Origin: Rathayibacter agropyri
Lineage (GTDB): Bacteria > Actinomycetota > Actinomycetes > Actinomycetales > Microbacteriaceae
Assembly: GCF_013249015.1 (NCBI RefSeq)
Contig: NZ_JABRPL010000001.1
Location: forward strand, 62,001-126,000
DNA: 64,000 bases
Direction: 5' to 3'
A program made the translations under genes and the position numbers. The stretch's first letter is position 1; each line of letters starts with the position of its first letter. Below are positions 61,880-64,000 of the stretch, piece by piece. A model generated the notes under the pieces. The model saw only the letters and a program-made list of their open reading frames with translations, was not told the DNA's origin and ran no database searches.

Positions 61880-62565
61880 GCGTCGGCCTGGTCCTCGTCT
61901 CGCACAGCGCTCGGCTGGCGGAGGGGCTGGTCGAACTCGCCGAGCAGGTGGCTGCTTCGGTCGCACTGATTGCCGCGGGCGGGACGGACGACGGTGGCAT
62001 CGGCACCAGCTTCGACCGGATCACGGCAGCACTCGGCGAGGCGGATTCGGGGGACGGCGTCGTCGTCCTCTGCGATCTCGGCTCGGCGATCATGACGGCT
62101 GAGACGGCGCTGGAGTTCCTTGACGACGACGCGCGAGAGCGCGTGCGGATCGCGGATGCACCCCTCGTCGAGGGGGCGGTGGCGGCTGCGGTAGCCGCGG
62201 AGACGGGTGCGCCGCTCGACTCCGTGCTGGCGGCGGCGGAATCGGCACGCGGAGAAGCGGCACATGGAGAGACGGCCGTCCCCCTCCCAGGTGAGGAGTC
62301 CGCAGCGGCGCCTGCGCAGCGGCGCGCCCGCCTGATCAACCCCAACGGGCTGCACGCGAGGCCGGCCGCCGACTTCGTCACGGTGGCGACGACGTTCGAC
62401 GCGCGCATCGACGTGAACGGCAAGGACGCGACGAGTCTGCTCGGCGTGATGGCACTCGGGCTCGACCGGGGCGACGAGGTCGTTGTGTCGGCGTGGGGGC
62501 CGCAGGCGGAGGAGGCGGTCGGCCGCCTCGCGGCACTCATCGAGTCGGGCTTCGGCGAGGTGTAG
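61876..62565 (+). CDS. dhaM: PTS-dependent dihydroxyacetone kinase phosphotransferase DhaM (EIIA-HPr fusion)
   Basis: A 229-residue phosphotransferase with two domains. Residues 1 to about 125 form a mannose-type EIIA fold, VGLVLVSHSARLAEG with the phospho-accepting His10 and VVLCDLGSAIMTAETALE. An Ala-rich linker leads to an HPr-like domain from about residue 150: RLINPNGLHARPAADFV with the phospho-His, and KDATSLLGVMALGLDRGDEVVVSAWGPQAEEAVGRL. It takes phosphate from PEP through Enzyme I and passes it to DhaL. No EI domain is fused, unlike E. coli DhaM. Final gene of dhaKLM. Confidence 0.94.
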   Translation: MSVGLVLVSHSARLAEGLVELAEQVAASVALIAAGGTDDGGIGTSFDRITAALGEADSGDGVVVLCDLGSAIMTAETALEFLDDDARERVRIADAPLVEGAVAAAVAAETGAPLDSVLAAAESARGEAAHGETAVPLPGEESAAAPAQRRARLINPNGLHARPAADFVTVATTFDARIDVNGKDATSLLGVMALGLDRGDEVVVSAWGPQAEEAVGRLAALIESGFGEV

Positions 62566-62598
62566 CGCAGATCCAGCGACCGCGGAGGCGCTGGCTCC

Positions 62599-62604
62599 TA
62601 CTGT
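62599..62604 (+). promoter_or_regulatory. -10-like hexamer 6 nt before the PAP2/DAGK start
   Basis: TACTGT ends 6 nt before the ATG at 62611. No ribosome-binding site lies between, so a leaderless transcript is likely. An imperfect CCAGCG/CGCTGG inverted repeat flanks the region. Confidence 0.4.
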
Positions 62605-62610
62605 GGGCAG

Positions 62611-64000
62611 ATGGCCCTTCGCGGAACCCGCCCCTCATCGGTGCTGCTCCGTCGGCTCGTCACCATCCCGCGGGTGGTGCGACGAGCGGATGCACGCGTG
62701 GCACGGCGTCTGAACGCGCGTCACCCCTCCGCGGTGGCCGACGGCGCGCTCGTCGTACTGTCGCGGGCGGCTGATCACGGCATTCTCTGGCTGGGCCTGG
62801 GTGCCGCGCTTGTGCTCGCCGGGCGACCGCGCGAGGCGTTGCGTGGCGCCGCTTCCCTCGCCGTCGCCAGCGCGACCGCGAATGTGGTGGGCAAAAAGCT
62901 GTTCGGAGGCGATCGGCCGCTGCTGGTCGACGTTCCCGTTGGCCGTCGGCTCGTGACAGTGCCCACCTCGCCGTCGTTTCCGTCCGGCCATGCGGCGAGC
63001 GCCGCAGCCTTCGCTGCGGGAGTGGCGCTGGAGTCGCCGCGGGCCGGCGCGGCCGTCGCTCCGTTTGCCGCCGCGGTCGCCTTCTCGCGTCTGCACGTCG
63101 GGGTGCATTGGCTCTCGGATGTGCTCGGCGGAGCCGCTCTCGGCGCCACCGTCGCCGCGGTCGGCAAACTCGTCGTCCCCGCCCGCCCGCGTCACGTCCC
63201 GGTGTCGGAGCGCGCAGGCCGCCCGCCTGTCGACCGCTGTCCGCTGGGCGACGGTGCCACCCTCCTGGTGGTACTCAATCCCGGGGCCGGGCGCGACTCG
63301 CACCGACCGGATCCGGAGCCGTTGATCCACTCCCGCTTCCCTCGGGCGCGCGTGCACCGGCTAGTCGATGGCGAGGATCTCGGCGACGTGGTCCGCTCCG
63401 CGCGGGCCGGCGCGACACCTCCCGAGGTCCTCGGCATCTACGGAGGTGACGGCACGATGTCGGTCGGGGCCGCCGTGGCGCGCGCCGAAGGGATGACGCT
63501 GCTCGTCTTACCCGGTGGCACGATGAACCACTTCGCCAAGGCGCTGGGGCTGCTCACCGTCGAGGACGCGCTGGACGCGGCGACTCTCGGCGAGCGCCGC
63601 GACGTCGATGTGGCCGAGGTGGTCGCCGACGGTGGGGAGCCGGTCACGGTGCTCAACACGGTGTCGATTGGCGTCTACCCGGAATTCGTCGCCGCGCGAG
63701 AGAAGCGCGAGAAGTCGATCGGTAAGCCGCTCGCCGCCGTGATAGCCGCCCTCTCGGTCGTGCGGAGCACCGATCCGTTCGAGCTACGACGTGATGGGCG
63801 TATCGACCGCGTCTGGTCGTACTTCGTCGGGGTGAACCAGGAGCATCCGCGCACAGCGACGCCGCTCGCCCGCCGCCGACTGGACGACGGGTGTCTCGAT
63901 GTGCGGATCCTGCACTCCGGACGCACGCCTCGCACACGGGGCGCCTTCTCACTCGTCCTCGGACGCACTGCCACCCCACTGCTCGGGCGCGTCCCCGGTT
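62611..64000 (+). CDS. PAP2 phosphatase fused to diacylglycerol kinase domain (3' end outside window)
   Basis: The frame from the ATG at 62611 has no stop before the window end, so at least 463 residues are present. The N-terminal PAP2 domain (about residues 40-200) has the three phosphatase motifs KKLFGGDRP, SFPSGHAAS and SRLHVGVHWLSD in a multi-helix membrane setting. From about residue 215 a diacylglycerol/sphingosine kinase catalytic domain begins, with LLVVLNPGAG, GIYGGDGTMSVGAAVA (ATP-binding GGDGT) and LPGGTMNHFAKALG. Such two-domain proteins occur in actinobacteria; the lipid substrate is not known, but phosphatidate turnover or undecaprenyl recycling is plausible. The C-terminal lid domain is incomplete here. 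Confidence 0.85.
   Translation, partial: MALRGTRPSSVLLRRLVTIPRVVRRADARVARRLNARHPSAVADGALVVLSRAADHGILWLGLGAALVLAGRPREALRGAASLAVASATANVVGKKLFGGDRPLLVDVPVGRRLVTVPTSPSFPSGHAASAAAFAAGVALESPRAGAAVAPFAAAVAFSRLHVGVHWLSDVLGGAALGATVAAVGKLVVPARPRHVPVSERAGRPPVDRCPLGDGATLLVVLNPGAGRDSHRPDPEPLIHSRFPRARVHRLVDGEDLGDVVRSARAGATPPEVLGIYGGDGTMSVGAAVARAEGMTLLVLPGGTMNHFAKALGLLTVEDALDAATLGERRDVDVAEVVADGGEPVTVLNTVSIGVYPEFVAAREKREKSIGKPLAAVIAALSVVRSTDPFELRRDGRIDRVWSYFVGVNQEHPRTATPLARRRLDDGCLDVRILHSGRTPRTRGAFSLVLGRTATPLLGRVPG

Noticed and set aside
61135-62565. 476-residue frame running through dhaL into dhaM
   Set aside because: The first part is a shadow of dhaL; only the part from 61876 is dhaM.

Overview
The window is high-GC DNA from an actinomycete, most probably a member of the Microbacteriaceae. 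The evidence is a mycothione reductase, a GarA/FtsR/MerR regulator group, a PknL-type PASTA kinase beside an Rv2175c-like protein, a class II DAHP synthase, a dcw cluster ending in sepF-yggT-divIVA, and an actinobacterial bcc-aa3 respiratory supercomplex. The family-level assignment is inference from gene content; no rRNA or tRNA gene is present to confirm it. Coding density is very high and most of the DNA is chromosomal core.

Layout: (1) 0-6 kb: tail of a NUDIX-NYN fusion gene, thioredoxin, PEP carboxylase (ppc) divergent from a solitary zwf, and a CDP-alcohol phosphatidyltransferase. (2) 6-12.2 kb: garA, ftsR, a second MerR gene, two orphan ParA/MinD-type ATPases, mycothione reductase and peptide deformylase. 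(3) 12.2-21.9 kb: long-chain acyl-CoA ligase, ROK glucokinase, plsC, class II aroG, pknL, an Rv2175c-like regulator, idsA and a DUF3040 gene. (4) 21.9-41.7 kb: the division and cell-wall (dcw) cluster mraZ-rsmH-ftsL-ftsI-murE-murF-mraY-murD-ftsW-murG-murC-ftsQ-ftsZ, then yggS-sepF-yggT-divIVA-lspA-rluD. (5) 41.8-51 kb: dnaE, hisD, nrdR, pyrD, a DUF3043 gene, an M20 peptidase and erpA. (6) 51-59 kb: ctaC-ctaD-ctaF convergent with ctaE-qcrC-qcrA-qcrB, with a decayed IS110-type transposase fragment between them. (7) 59-64 kb: trpD, the PTS-type dihydroxyacetone kinase dhaK-dhaL-dhaM, and a PAP2 phosphatase/diacylglycerol kinase fusion cut by the window end.

The genes cooperate mainly in two modules. 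The dcw cluster makes lipid II and assembles the divisome and the polar growth machinery. The ctaC-F, qcrCAB and ctaE genes build the terminal oxidase supercomplex. PknL, GarA and FtsR place Ser/Thr phosphorylation control of metabolism and division close by.

The points most worth a second look are: a structured intergenic repeat found downstream of def and of dnaE, whose second hairpin keeps its shape but changes its stem sequence; MurE with FHPR in place of the DNPR signature; exactly phased MraZ boxes on the dcw promoter; a 12-bp hairpin in front of ftsZ; two ParA-type ATPases with no ParB; and several -10-like hexamers placed 6-9 nt before start codons, suggesting leaderless transcripts.
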